This document shows, one piece after another, positions 34,041 to 43,054 of a stretch of DNA of 63,879 nt; within the stretch, counting starts at the first letter, position 1; each line of letters opens with the position of its first letter. The stretch is from Oceanobacillus massiliensis str. N'diop (GTDB lineage: Bacteria > Bacillota > Bacilli > Bacillales > Amphibacillaceae). A program made the translations under genes and the position numbers. The DNA lies in contig NZ_HE610976.1 in the NCBI RefSeq assembly GCF_000285495.1, forward strand, positions 229,438-293,316, read 5' to 3'. Under the pieces are notes generated by a model that saw nothing but the letters and a program-made list of their open reading frames with translations, did not search any database and was not told the DNA's origin.

Positions 34041-35351
34041 CTAGACGCTCTCTGATGCTGCTTTAGCAGTCTGCACTGCATAATACTTATTTGCCATTTC
34101 GACGGCATCACCAGCTTCAATGTACCCCCATAAATCATTAAGTGTTGGATGGGAAGTCGCCATTAATATGCTTTTCACATCATTAGGACTTAAATCCGGA
34201 TTAGCTTCCAGCAATAAGGCAATTACACCTGCACAAATGGGGGTTGCCATGGATGTACCGGATAGTTGAATATAGTTGTTTTCGACAATCAGCTCTGGTA
34301 ATTGGCTCTCTATCGCTGATCCTGGAGCCAAAAGCGAGATAATATTAGAACCTGGTGCATAGATATCCGGTTTCACCAGGGAGTCAATGGTTGGTCCCCG
34401 GCTTGAATAGTCAGCAATAATATCATCACTTCGCTCTAGTGTATCCTGATCATCTGCAGAACCAACCGTTATAATGAATGGATCAATGGCCGGTGTACTG
34501 ATTGTCGATGCACTTGGACCACTGTTGCCGGCTGCTGCACATACGACTATACCTGAATGCCAAGCCTCTTGGGCAGCCAGTGATAAAGGATCATCCCGGA
34601 AAGATTCATAGGCTGGTGCACCAAGGGATAGTGAAATGATGCGAATATTATGTTCATCCTTATGGGTCATGCACCATTCTATTCCTTCGATTATTGTTGA
34701 TAACCTGCCGCTTCCTTGATCATCGAGTACCTTTATTCCGATTATCGAAGCATCTGGTGCTGGGCCATGATACCTCCCATTTGAAAGATAACCGTTTCCA
34801 GCAGCATCCCCTGCACAATGGGTTCCATGTCCATTATCATCATATGGCTCCTCAAGATCCTTTACAAAATCCTTAAAAGCTATAATTCTGTTTGATGGTT
34901 TTATCAGATCCTCATGGGGATGGACTCCCGTGTCGATTACAGCTATCGTTACGTCTTTACCGGTTAAATTATATTGGTTCTGGACATTAACTGCTCCGAT
35001 TTGTTCACTGGCAATGTCCAGATATGCGGATACAATCCGATCATAAAAGATTCGATCCACCGCATCGTGATCCTTAATTTGTTTAATCTTTTCAGGTGTT
35101 AGATGGCCCTTTACACCATTAATGCTATGCAGTTCTTTATCTAATTTATTATGGGTGTCAAAGTTGCAGGCTTTAAGGAGGTCGTCTTTTTTGTTCTTGT
35201 CACAGTTTCTTTTCAAATAAACGATAATAGGGATTTCAGTTCCGCTGTTTTCTTCGGGGTCGATTTTACGGTTATTCCACAATTGCTCTACTAATCCAGG
35301 GTCCAGCTTTCGATCGCTTTCTTCAAACCATATTCGTTTCCTGTCACTCAT
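34041..35351 (-). CDS. aprX: Intracellular subtilisin-like protease AprX
   Basis: 436-aa S8 peptidase. The catalytic triad is Asp140 (AVIDTGVHP), His175 (NGHGTHCAG) and Ser367 (SGTSMATP), with the oxyanion Asn in CAAAGNSGPS. There is no signal peptide. The N-terminal ~120 residues act as a prodomain-like region. Length and start match B. subtilis AprX (442 aa), a stationary-phase intracellular protease. AAGGAGGAG site. Single gene. Confidence 0.92.
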   Translation of the reverse strand: MSDRKRIWFEESDRKLDPGLVEQLWNNRKIDPEENSGTEIPIIVYLKRNCDKNKKDDLLKACNFDTHNKLDKELHSINGVKGHLTPEKIKQIKDHDAVDRIFYDRIVSAYLDIASEQIGAVNVQNQYNLTGKDVTIAVIDTGVHPHEDLIKPSNRIIAFKDFVKDLEEPYDDNGHGTHCAGDAAGNGYLSNGRYHGPAPDASIIGIKVLDDQGSGRLSTIIEGIEWCMTHKDEHNIRIISLSLGAPAYESFRDDPLSLAAQEAWHSGIVVCAAAGNSGPSASTISTPAIDPFIITVGSADDQDTLERSDDIIADYSSRGPTIDSLVKPDIYAPGSNIISLLAPGSAIESQLPELIVENNYIQLSGTSMATPICAGVIALLLEANPDLSPNDVKSILMATSHPTLNDLWGYIEAGDAVEMANKYYAVQTAKAASESV

Positions 35352-35731
35352 TTTACTCCTCCTTTTTGTAATAAGGCGCTTTTTTCATAAGCATTGTTGT
35401 TTATCAATCTTATTAGAAAAACAGCCCTTAATAAAAAATCCTACAGCTCAAGGTTATCAGTGGCTATACAAGAAAACAATCGGACAACTTGACTATTTTT
35501 GGAAAATTCACATTAAATTTTACTAGTTTTGCCTGGATTTCCGCTCTCTAGTTCTGAATGGTAAATAGATTCACATGGCAATTTTTAGTTTATGTATCAT
35601 AACAACGCATGCTTTCAATACAAAGACAACATAAAACAGAAAATCCTTAGCCCATTTTACATGAACGAAGTATTTCTCATGAACCGGTTTTACCGGAAAA
35701 AGCACATAAAAAAAAGCCTGCCTTGGCAGCC
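35352..35731. other. AT-rich gap
   Basis: 380 nt with no ORF, repeat or structure strong enough to name, except the terminator at its left end for the gene at 35732 (see next entry). Confidence 0.4.
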
Positions 35732-35733
35732 TT
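35707..35733 (-). terminator. Terminator after the small coiled-coil gene
   Basis: Minus-strand GGCTGCC AA GGCAGGC hairpin followed by T8, overlapping the last codons of the gene ending at 35732. Confidence 0.85.
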
Positions 35734-35986
35734 AGCTAATTACTTTATAACTATCTATCTGTTCTTTAGCTCTGCTCATGACACATTCAAGTACCTGAGA
35801 AAGTCTGTCATTCAACGTTTGGGCATTCTGTTCCAAGCCATGGATGTTTATCTCCACATCATTTACCTGCGATTCAAGCTGATCCATTAACTGATCCATT
35901 TGATAACTATTTTCCTGTATATCCTTTAAATCGTCCAGTAGCAATGTGATGGCTTCCAGCAGTTCATCAATAGTTTCTTGGGTCAA
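35732..35986 (-). CDS. Small coiled-coil protein
   Basis: 84-aa acidic, Leu/Gln/Asp-rich protein predicted to be almost entirely helical (ETIDELLEAITLLLDDLKDI, QMDQLMDQLESQVNDVEINI), with one Cys near the end. TTG 35986 is 7 nt from AGGAGG and preferred to GTG 35989. No family recognised. It lies between aprX and hemAT, each with its own terminator; a role in chemotaxis is possible only by proximity. Confidence 0.6.
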   Translation of the reverse strand: MTQETIDELLEAITLLLDDLKDIQENSYQMDQLMDQLESQVNDVEINIHGLEQNAQTLNDRLSQVLECVMSRAKEQIDSYKVIS

Positions 35987-36119
35987 CACGTCCCCTCCTA
36001 TACTAACATGATAGTTTACACGTGCATCATTTCACAAGTGTAAATAGTACGAAATTAAAATGGACATATAGGACTAAATATCTGATTTTTTCAAAGATAA
36101 GACGTATTAAAAAAGGAAA

Positions 36120-36147
36120 ATCGTCTACCCGGCCCAGAATAGACGAT
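36120..36147 (-). terminator. Terminator after hemAT
   Basis: Minus-strand ATCGTCTA / TAGACGAT stem followed by TTTCCTTTTTT. Confidence 0.85.
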
Positions 36148-36167
36148 AACCTCTTTCGACAATTAAC

Positions 36168-37430
36168 CTATTTCGATTCCTCAATCATACGATTCAGATT
36201 TTCAGCTGTTTCGGTAATCGTCAACGTCGAATGTTCAATACCGTGGATTGCCTGTCCAACTATTTGCAGGTCATCCTGAATGTTTTCATTGCTTGTTTTT
36301 GTTTTTTCCATCGTTCCGTTAATTTCCCGGAAAACAACCTCCGTATTAGCCATCTGCTCTTTAACATCTGTTAAGAATTCCTGAACCTTTTCCAAGGAGG
36401 AAGAGCTATTGAATATCTGCTCATTTGTTTGATTTACTAGATTGGTTACATTTGTTACCGAGTCACCAGTCTGTTCCGCCAGCTTCCGTACTTCCTCGGC
36501 AACTACTGCAAAACCGCGGCCATGTTCGCCTGCCCTTGCAGCTTCAATAGAAGCGTTTAAGGCTAATAGATTCGTTTGGTCTGCAATCGATTTCACCATA
36601 CCTACAATCTCTTTTATCTCTGTGGACATACTTTCCAAACGGGACATATCATCATTTACTTTTGTCGTACTTAACTGCATATTATCCAATGTACGATTCA
36701 TGCCATCGAGTTGCGTTTTTCCCTGCTCTGCAGCCTTATTGGCAACCTCGGCAAGATCGATTCCTTTTTGGGAATTCATTGTAATGGTATCCATTTGTGC
36801 AATCATCTCTTCTATGGAAGCGTTGGTATCTTCCGCTAATCTTGCCAATTCTACAGAAGTTTGTTCCAATGAATGAATAATGGTAACTTTTCCTTCTGTT
36901 TCCTGTTTTCTCAGTTTGGCAACATTTTCATCATATGCCTCCAGTACAATCTGCTGTTCCAAATTCAATAATTTATTAACAACCTTAACTGCCTGTACAA
37001 AATCTTCCGGTTTAGAGAAATTCTTCTCGATAATATCAACAAGGCCGTCAAATATTTTTTGGAAGGATGCGATATACCATTTTTGCGTTAAACCGATCTT
37101 TACATGAACATGAGCAATTATTTTTCTTCTTTCGATGAAAGCCTCGTTCATCTCGCCAGAGAACATTTCAACGACATGCTTTTTTAAGGTCTTTTTCAAG
37201 CTCTCTACGGAACTATGCTTTTCAATAATGGCAATCAAATCAGAATTGAATTCCAAGTTTTTATAAAACCCATCAATGATAGGTGCACTGTTTGCTTCCA
37301 CAAAAGGCTTTAAAACCTGGGCAATTGCTAAATCCTGCATGGTCAAATCAAGCATTTTCAACTGTTTGTCCAGCTCCGATTCCGGATCAATCTGAACGCT
37401 CGGTTTCATCTGGTCACTCAATTCACGCAA
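36168..37430 (-). CDS. hemAT: Globin-coupled oxygen sensor HemAT
   Basis: Soluble aerotaxis transducer, 420 aa from TTG 37430. The N-terminal globin-sensor domain has the heme-proximal His near residue 109 ([11 protein letters not shown], equivalent to B. subtilis His123) and a distal Tyr in GFYKNLEF. The C-terminal MCP signalling domain has the tip [20 protein letters not shown]. The start is uncertain: TTG 37430 has a GGAG site, but the frame is open 53 codons upstream, where it runs through a SigD promoter. A GGGGG ribosome site at ~37475 points instead to an out-of-frame TTG or an ATT codon. Confidence 0.9.
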   Translation of the reverse strand: MRELSDQMKPSVQIDPESELDKQLKMLDLTMQDLAIAQVLKPFVEANSAPIIDGFYKNLEFNSDLIAIIEKHSSVESLKKTLKKHVVEMFSGEMNEAFIERRKIIAHVHVKIGLTQKWYIASFQKIFDGLVDIIEKNFSKPEDFVQAVKVVNKLLNLEQQIVLEAYDENVAKLRKQETEGKVTIIHSLEQTSVELARLAEDTNASIEEMIAQMDTITMNSQKGIDLAEVANKAAEQGKTQLDGMNRTLDNMQLSTTKVNDDMSRLESMSTEIKEIVGMVKSIADQTNLLALNASIEAARAGEHGRGFAVVAEEVRKLAEQTGDSVTNVTNLVNQTNEQIFNSSSSLEKVQEFLTDVKEQMANTEVVFREINGTMEKTKTSNENIQDDLQIVGQAIHGIEHSTLTITETAENLNRMIEESK

Positions 37431-37500
37431 GGTGACTCCATTTTTTTGTTTTTTATTGTAAACAATTCTATTCCCCCATAAATAATCACATATGCTATTA

Positions 37501-37527
37501 TTATCGGTATTTTCCAGGAATTGTTTA
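37501..37527 (-). promoter_or_regulatory. SigD promoter for hemAT
   Basis: Minus-strand TAAA (37527-37524), 15 nt, ACCGATAA (37508-37501). Near-consensus, and it shows that codons upstream of about 37495 are not translated. Confidence 0.75.
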
Positions 37528-37587
37528 ACATTTTCCAGGACTAAAAAGACAAGCATGATCCTTCTGCAGGAATTGTAAAACCACAGC

Positions 37588-37615
37588 AAAACCGCTCCCC
37601 ATAATGAGAAGCGGT
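37588..37615 (-). terminator. Terminator after the ureohydrolase gene
   Basis: Minus-strand ACCGCTTCTC / GGGGAGCGGT stem followed by TTTTG, 12 nt past the stop at 37627. Confidence 0.85.
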
Positions 37616-37626
37616 CAGGCTCCCTG

Positions 37627-38577
37627 TTATATCTTTTCTCCTAAAATCTTTCCTGCAAGTGCATACAATACCGCATACGTAACAAAGTGGGAAGAGTTAT
37701 CATTTGTATCCTGCTGCGGGTAGACTTCTACATAGTCTATTCCCCGAATCCCAAGCCTTGCAAATTCATGGATAAGTTCCAGTAATTCATAGGATGTAAC
37801 GCCATTTCCGTCAACAGGACCACCCGGATTGAAGGCAAAATCAAGTACATCACTGCAAATACTTAAATAAACTGCCTCTGTTCCTTCGCTTGCAATCGAA
37901 TAGGCCTTACTGGCAAGCTCAGTCAGATTCGTTCCGGCCCTTCTGATTTCTCTGACCGAAATGGTTGTCGCTCCGACCTCTTCTGCATATTTACCAGTCT
38001 CCGGCTGATTTCGCGGACCGTGAATTCCCATATGCACAATGCTTTCATTCCGCACACTTTCACTTTCATATATGCGGTGAAATGGTGTACTTCGTGCATA
38101 AAGGTCACCCTCATAGTCAGGATGATTATCATAATGGGCATCCAAATGAATAATCCCAACTTTGCCTTGAATTTCTTCGCTTAATGCCTTTACAATCGGA
38201 TAGGTAATTCCATGATCACCGCCAAAGGCCACTGGAAACTTCCCAGTCTTCCAAACGCCCAATGCAAATTTTTCGATGCGGTCCATGGTTTCCGGAGTAT
38301 CCGCCGGGACAACATCCACATCACCCAAATCACCAATCGTATAATGACTTAACACGTCCAAATGATCTAGTTCAGGCAAATATCCGGAATATCGAGCTGC
38401 GTTTAAGCGGATAACCTTCGGACCAAGCTCACAACCAGTATAGTCTCCCCAGGTAACAGACCCTTCCCAAGGCACTCCATAGACTAGTACGTCTCTGTCG
38501 TTATAGTTGCCATCCTTTAGGCTGACCTTCTTCCCTCCTAAATAGCAAGGTGTATTCCCATAAATTTTTTCTTCCAT
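37627..38577 (-). CDS. Ureohydrolase (agmatinase-like) family protein with altered metal site
   Basis: 316-aa arginase/agmatinase-fold protein. The first metal ligands are in place: His122 (FGGDHG), Asp146, His148 and Asp150 (LDAHYD). In the third motif, normally S-x-D-x-D, the sequence is [14 protein letters not shown]: Cys241 stands where the first Asp should be, while Asp243 is kept. This would disturb the two-metal centre, so activity or metal preference may differ. It lies 16 nt after a Na+/solute symporter gene, suggesting uptake and breakdown of a guanidino or amino compound. GGGAG site. Confidence 0.8.
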   Translation of the reverse strand: MEEKIYGNTPCYLGGKKVSLKDGNYNDRDVLVYGVPWEGSVTWGDYTGCELGPKVIRLNAARYSGYLPELDHLDVLSHYTIGDLGDVDVVPADTPETMDRIEKFALGVWKTGKFPVAFGGDHGITYPIVKALSEEIQGKVGIIHLDAHYDNHPDYEGDLYARSTPFHRIYESESVRNESIVHMGIHGPRNQPETGKYAEEVGATTISVREIRRAGTNLTELASKAYSIASEGTEAVYLSICSDVLDFAFNPGGPVDGNGVTSYELLELIHEFARLGIRGIDYVEVYPQQDTNDNSSHFVTYAVLYALAGKILGEKI

Positions 38578-38593
38578 TCATAATCGCTCCCAA

Positions 38594-40093
38594 CTATTTA
38601 ACTCCAGTAACTTTATCGTATTCTTCAAGCATTTCTGCTGTTGGACCATTGCCAATGTAACTAAATCCTATAATAGCGATACTGGATAAAATAAATCCCG
38701 GAACCATCTCATATAGCTCTGAACCGGTCAATGGCCAAAGGAATATCGTTATCCCTCCTAGAACAATACCCGCCAGCACACCATTTCGAGTTGTCTTTCT
38801 CCAGAAGATTGAAAACAAGATTGCAGGACCAAATGTTGCGCCAAACCCGGCCCATGCATAAGATACAAGATCCAACACAGAACTGTTCTCATTCCAGGCA
38901 AGCATTAATGCAACAAGAGCTATGACCAGCACAGAAATTCTTCCAACCCATACGAGCTCTGTATCTCCTGCATTCTTCCTTAAATATCGCCGGTAAAAAT
39001 CCTCCGAAAGTGCACTCGATGATACAAGCAACTGGGAGTCTACGGTACTCATGATGGCAGCTAATACTGCTGCAAGCAAAAACCCTGCTACCCAAGGATT
39101 ATAGACTACCTGAACAAGCTGAATAAAAACCTGTTCCGGGTCTGCCAGCGGTTGGTCAAATGTCAGAATTCCGAGCATCCCGACAATTAAAGCCCCGTAA
39201 AGCGGAATGACCAGACCCAAAGAAACACTGATCAGGCGAGCCTTCCGAACTTCTTTATGTGATTTAATCGCCATAAAGCGGGCCAGAATATGCGGCTGGC
39301 CGAAATAACCCAATCCCCATGCAAGTGCAGAGATAATTCCGATTGCACCAATAGAACCCGCCGATTCCCAGTAAACTCCATCTGCCTCATTATAGGAAGT
39401 AGCAGCAAAGCCATCTATTAAACTTGTACTGATGGAACCAAGCTGATTAAACAGTTCCCCAAATCCGCCAATTTGAATCAGGCCATAAATTGAAGTAAAA
39501 ATTAATGCTGCAGACATTAAAACACCCTGTATGAAATCTGTATAGCTTACTGCCAAAAATCCTCCCAAAAACGTATATGCTACGATGATAATTGCACCTG
39601 CGACCAATGCCAGGTGGTAGTTTATCTCGAAAGTTCCCTGAAATAATTTTGCCCCTGCCACAAGTCCTGACGCTGTATAAAAGAGGAAAAAAGTCAAAAT
39701 AAATAATGCAGATATAACCCTTAACAAATGGGAATGATCCCTAAAACGGTTCTCGAAAAACTGCGGGAGTGTAATCGAGTCATTTGTATACTCGGTATAG
39801 ATTCTCAACCGCTTTGCAACATATTGCCAGTTAACCATCGCACCGACTGCCAAACCAATTGCAATCCATAAACTCCATTGGCCCAGGCCGGCAGCATAGG
39901 CAGCACCCGGCAGACCTATTAACAGCCATCCGCTAAAATCACTTGCTGATGCAGAGAAGGCTGTCACCCAGCTATTCAATTTCCGGCCTCCGAGAACATA
40001 ATCAGATAGCGTATTTGTCATTTGATATGTAATAATTCCGATAGCTATCATTACTACTAAATAAACTGCGAATGTTATGAACGTGGGATTCAT
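38594..40093 (-). CDS. Sodium:solute symporter, PutP-like
   Basis: 499-aa SSS-family transporter with about 13 membrane helices. Family marks are LGGRKLNSWVTAFSASASDF, SGWLLIGLPGAAYAAG and, later, AAILAAIMSTVDSQLL-type sequence (LAAVLAAIMSTVDSQLLVSS). It is closest in look to proline symporters (PutP), but the substrate is uncertain because it is paired with a ureohydrolase-family gene. Its ATG overlaps the stop of a 38-codon ORF just upstream. Confidence 0.87.
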   Translation of the reverse strand: MNPTFITFAVYLVVMIAIGIITYQMTNTLSDYVLGGRKLNSWVTAFSASASDFSGWLLIGLPGAAYAAGLGQWSLWIAIGLAVGAMVNWQYVAKRLRIYTEYTNDSITLPQFFENRFRDHSHLLRVISALFILTFFLFYTASGLVAGAKLFQGTFEINYHLALVAGAIIIVAYTFLGGFLAVSYTDFIQGVLMSAALIFTSIYGLIQIGGFGELFNQLGSISTSLIDGFAATSYNEADGVYWESAGSIGAIGIISALAWGLGYFGQPHILARFMAIKSHKEVRKARLISVSLGLVIPLYGALIVGMLGILTFDQPLADPEQVFIQLVQVVYNPWVAGFLLAAVLAAIMSTVDSQLLVSSSALSEDFYRRYLRKNAGDTELVWVGRISVLVIALVALMLAWNENSSVLDLVSYAWAGFGATFGPAILFSIFWRKTTRNGVLAGIVLGGITIFLWPLTGSELYEMVPGFILSSIAIIGFSYIGNGPTAEMLEEYDKVTGVK

Positions 40094-40206
40094 GCATCAT
40101 CACTCTCCTTTTCTGTTAAGAAAGTAATTACTGCCCAAACCACCAAAAGCGGCATCGGTACTGCAAACCAAAAAAGTGTCCAGCCATCTACAATGAACCC
40201 CTCCAT
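40090..40206 (-). CDS. 38-residue membrane protein coupled to the symporter
   Basis: Starts MEGFIVDGWTLFWFAVPMPL and ends EKESDDA: a single hydrophobic helix (~9-31) with a short charged tail. It has a strong GGGAGGA site, and its TGA overlaps the symporter ATG (ATGA), so translation is coupled. Many Bacillales SSS transporters have a tiny one-helix partner gene directly upstream; this one fits that pattern by size and position, but no named family is claimed. Confidence 0.75.
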   Translation of the reverse strand: MEGFIVDGWTLFWFAVPMPLLVVWAVITFLTEKESDDA

Positions 40207-40284
40207 CAAATTCCTCCCGTTTTATTATTTGACTCTTCTCATGTTTATGAACTTCGCAATTGATGAAAACTGCGACACAACAGC

Positions 40285-40615
40285 AACGGCCGATTTCCGC
40301 TCCGGGCAGTCGCTTTCCGCGGGCAACGCTTCAGCTTCCTCGGAAGAAACCCACTTCCTGCAGGATCTTCAGCTGTTGATTTTCCCGCCAGACCTCCTTG
40401 GCTTCTAACAACCATCTGAAATTATTTATGACGTTATTCTATAAAGAAGGCAGTCAGTAAATACGATAACTGCTTCGGCCGATTTCCGCTCCAGGCAGTC
40501 GCTTTCCGCGGGCACCGCTTCAGCTTCCTCAGAAGCAAACCCGGCTTCTTGCGGGATCTTCAGCTGCTGCTTTTCCCGCTGGAGTCGACTACCCTGCGCT
40601 CCAATCAATCAGCTT
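40285..40615. repeat. GC-rich composite repeat, two arm A copies
   Basis: Copies at ~40285-40405 (degenerate 3' part) and ~40478-40615, each beginning GGCCGATTTCCGCTCC then GCAGTCGCTTTCCGCGGGC. They match the copies at 11.1-11.3 kb. Confidence 0.8.
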
Positions 40616-40671
40616 AACAATTGAATATCAGTAAATCGATTCAGGATTCAGAAGCCAAATCATAGCGGAGG

Positions 40672-40985
40672 AAATACACGAAGACTCCTGCGGGAAAGCG
40701 AAGACGCTAAGACCCCACAGGGAGCGAACTTTGCGAGCGAGGAGGCTTAGCGCGAGCCCGCGGAAAGCGCAGTGTATTTCCGGAGCGGCAATTACCACAC
40801 CATAATTTCAATAAACAATTGACAGAGCAGCATAGAATTTTTGTCTTTAGAAAATGCGATTCGCTAACGCTTCGAAGTATGCTTCCTCTGTGCAAGGGAA
40901 CAAGGAAGCAATCGCAAGTAGTACCCTGGCTTAGCGCGAGCCCGCGGAAAGCGTAGTGTATTTCCGGAGTGGAGATAAGCTCATC
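40672..40985. repeat. GC-rich composite repeat, arm B and a truncated copy
   Basis: Full copy at ~40672-40788 (GGAAATACAC ... GTGTATTTCC). Then 130 nt of unrelated sequence and the right half of another copy (~40928-40975), followed by AGATAAGCTCATCATCAA as at 11.76 kb. The remaining gap to 41374 is AT-rich and should hold the amiE promoter. Confidence 0.75.
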
Positions 40986-41374
40986 ATCAAGTTAGCTTGT
41001 AGTTTATATAAAACCAACAATCCTATAGAGAAAAGCCTGCCATTCAAAAACCATCCTTTCTTTCCTAATACCCAGGTTCCGCAATCATCAAACCCGAATA
41101 TTTCATTTTGTTTAAATATTCAGCTTATTGTACAACATATGATATTCGTTTCCATATTATCACTAATATCATTTCTTCTAGTGAAGCTGTTATGTCAGCC
41201 ACTATTGCTTTATACCCAGTCCATTTATGCTAGAAATATAAAATTATATTTCACAATTTAGTTAGTTAGAGTGATAGACAATTTTAATAGAGTCCTATAC
41301 TTTTATAGTAAAGAAGAAATTATTTCCAGGGGGAATTATCAGAATTCTGAGAATAAACAAAAAGGAGGAGAGCC

Positions 41375-43033
41375 ATGCAATTTCGTTTAATAGTTGTTTT
41401 GATTGCCAGCATCATTTTTTTCGCAATAATAAGTTCAACAAGTACGACTGTAATGGCAAAAAAAGAATCGCAACCTAAATTTTCATGGGGGCATCCAGGT
41501 CCAACTTCACCAGTATTGCACCCCGGATCTGCGAAAGGGGCTGGCATGTACAATGAACCATTAACGAAAATTGACCCGTTAATGGAATCCATGATTGAAG
41601 ATGGCGCATTTCCAGGAGCTGTTACTTTCGTTGCTCGCAAAGGGCATATTGTTCAGCACGAGGCATACGGGAATGCCTATCTCTACGAAGATGACCAGGG
41701 CAGCATAACCGATGAACCAATCAGGATGAGGGAAGATACGATATTTGATCTTGCCTCCATTAGTAAGATTTTCACTTCAACAGCAGCTATGATTCTATAT
41801 GAACAGGGTCTTTTCGAGCTTGATGATCCTGTTGCAGATTACATTCCGGAATTCGCCGAAAATGGAAAAGGGAATGTAACCATTAAACAACTTATGACCC
41901 ACACATCAGGATTTACCTCATGGATACCGCTTTATACCATTGGAGAAAATCGCGAAGACAGACTCCAATATGTATTTCAGTACCCTCTTGACAACTCACC
42001 AGGATCTACATACACATACAGTGATTTAAATATGATCACATTGGGAGCTTTGGTTGAACGGCTATCCGGACAACGGCTTGATGAATTTGTCTATAACAAT
42101 ATTACCAAACCACTAAAAATGAAAGATACAATGTACAACCCGCCAGAATCAATTAAGCACCGGATTGCCGCAACTGAATATCAGCCTTCAACAAACAGAG
42201 GTCTTGTCTGGGGCGAGGTGCATGATGAGGGGGCGTGGTCCCTTGATGGAGTTGCAGGTCATGCCGGTGTATTCTCTACGGCAAAGGACCTTGGAAAGCT
42301 CGCACATCTGTTTATTAACGAAGGGCGTTATGGCGGCAAACAAATTCTAAAACCGGAAACCGTGAAATTATTGGTAGAAAATCAGATTCCCGACTTCCCC
42401 GGAAATGACCATGGCTTAGGATGGGAGCTTTCACAGGCATGGTATATGGATGGTCTCTCTGGTGCTGATTCGATTGGGCACACAGGTTATACCGGAACAT
42501 CCCTTGTCGTGAATTTGGAGAATGATACCATCGCCATACTGCTAACCAATCGTGTCCATCCCTCCCGTGAAACTGTATCGACGAATGGAGCCAGAAGACA
42601 GCTGGCAAGACTTGTTGCCAGCGCAATCCCTGTAGCTATTCCAAATGGAGAGCATGCTTGGTATGCCGGGTATGGTGATAATTTAGAAGACCGGACATTA
42701 ACATTGGAAGTCGACTTAAAACAAGATGCGACATTCTCCTTTCACACTTGGTACCGCATTGAAAGTTACTGGGACTTCGGATTTCTGGAGGTATCAAGTG
42801 ATGGAGAAAGATGGAATACTGTAAAGGAGACTTATTCCGGAAGCAGCGGGGACTGGCTGCATGAGCAAGTCACTATTCCCAAAGAAATCACACACATCCG
42901 CTTCCGGTACGATACCGATACTGCCGGAAATGAACGAGGCTGGTATGTTACTGATTTGAAACTAAAAGATGAAGCAAACAAGCTAATTCCCTATGACATA
43001 CAAAGTGAAGGATGGGTTGAACGTAACGACTAA
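41375..43033 (+). CDS. amiE: AmiE-type exo-amidase, beta-lactamase fold, with C-terminal beta domain
   Basis: 552-aa secreted protein of the serine beta-lactamase/class C PBP fold. Signal peptide at 1-~29. The catalytic SxxK motif is SISK in FDLASISKIFTS, the second motif YSDLN in YTYSDLNMITLG, and GHTGYTG acts as the KTG-like box. It is first in an amiE-nagZ-namZ operon, as in B. subtilis where AmiE removes stem peptides from MurNAc. A ~120-residue C-terminal extension (FHTWYRIESYWDFGFLEVSS) looks like a jelly-roll binding domain absent from B. subtilis AmiE (441 aa). AAAGGAGG site. Confidence 0.82.
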   Translation: MQFRLIVVLIASIIFFAIISSTSTTVMAKKESQPKFSWGHPGPTSPVLHPGSAKGAGMYNEPLTKIDPLMESMIEDGAFPGAVTFVARKGHIVQHEAYGNAYLYEDDQGSITDEPIRMREDTIFDLASISKIFTSTAAMILYEQGLFELDDPVADYIPEFAENGKGNVTIKQLMTHTSGFTSWIPLYTIGENREDRLQYVFQYPLDNSPGSTYTYSDLNMITLGALVERLSGQRLDEFVYNNITKPLKMKDTMYNPPESIKHRIAATEYQPSTNRGLVWGEVHDEGAWSLDGVAGHAGVFSTAKDLGKLAHLFINEGRYGGKQILKPETVKLLVENQIPDFPGNDHGLGWELSQAWYMDGLSGADSIGHTGYTGTSLVVNLENDTIAILLTNRVHPSRETVSTNGARRQLARLVASAIPVAIPNGEHAWYAGYGDNLEDRTLTLEVDLKQDATFSFHTWYRIESYWDFGFLEVSSDGERWNTVKETYSGSSGDWLHEQVTIPKEITHIRFRYDTDTAGNERGWYVTDLKLKDEANKLIPYDIQSEGWVERND

Positions 43034-43054
43034 CCAAATTAGAGGAGGAAAATA

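Noticed and set aside
37431-37589. N-terminal extension of HemAT
   Set aside because: The frame is open, but a SigD promoter lies inside it, so most of it cannot be translated.
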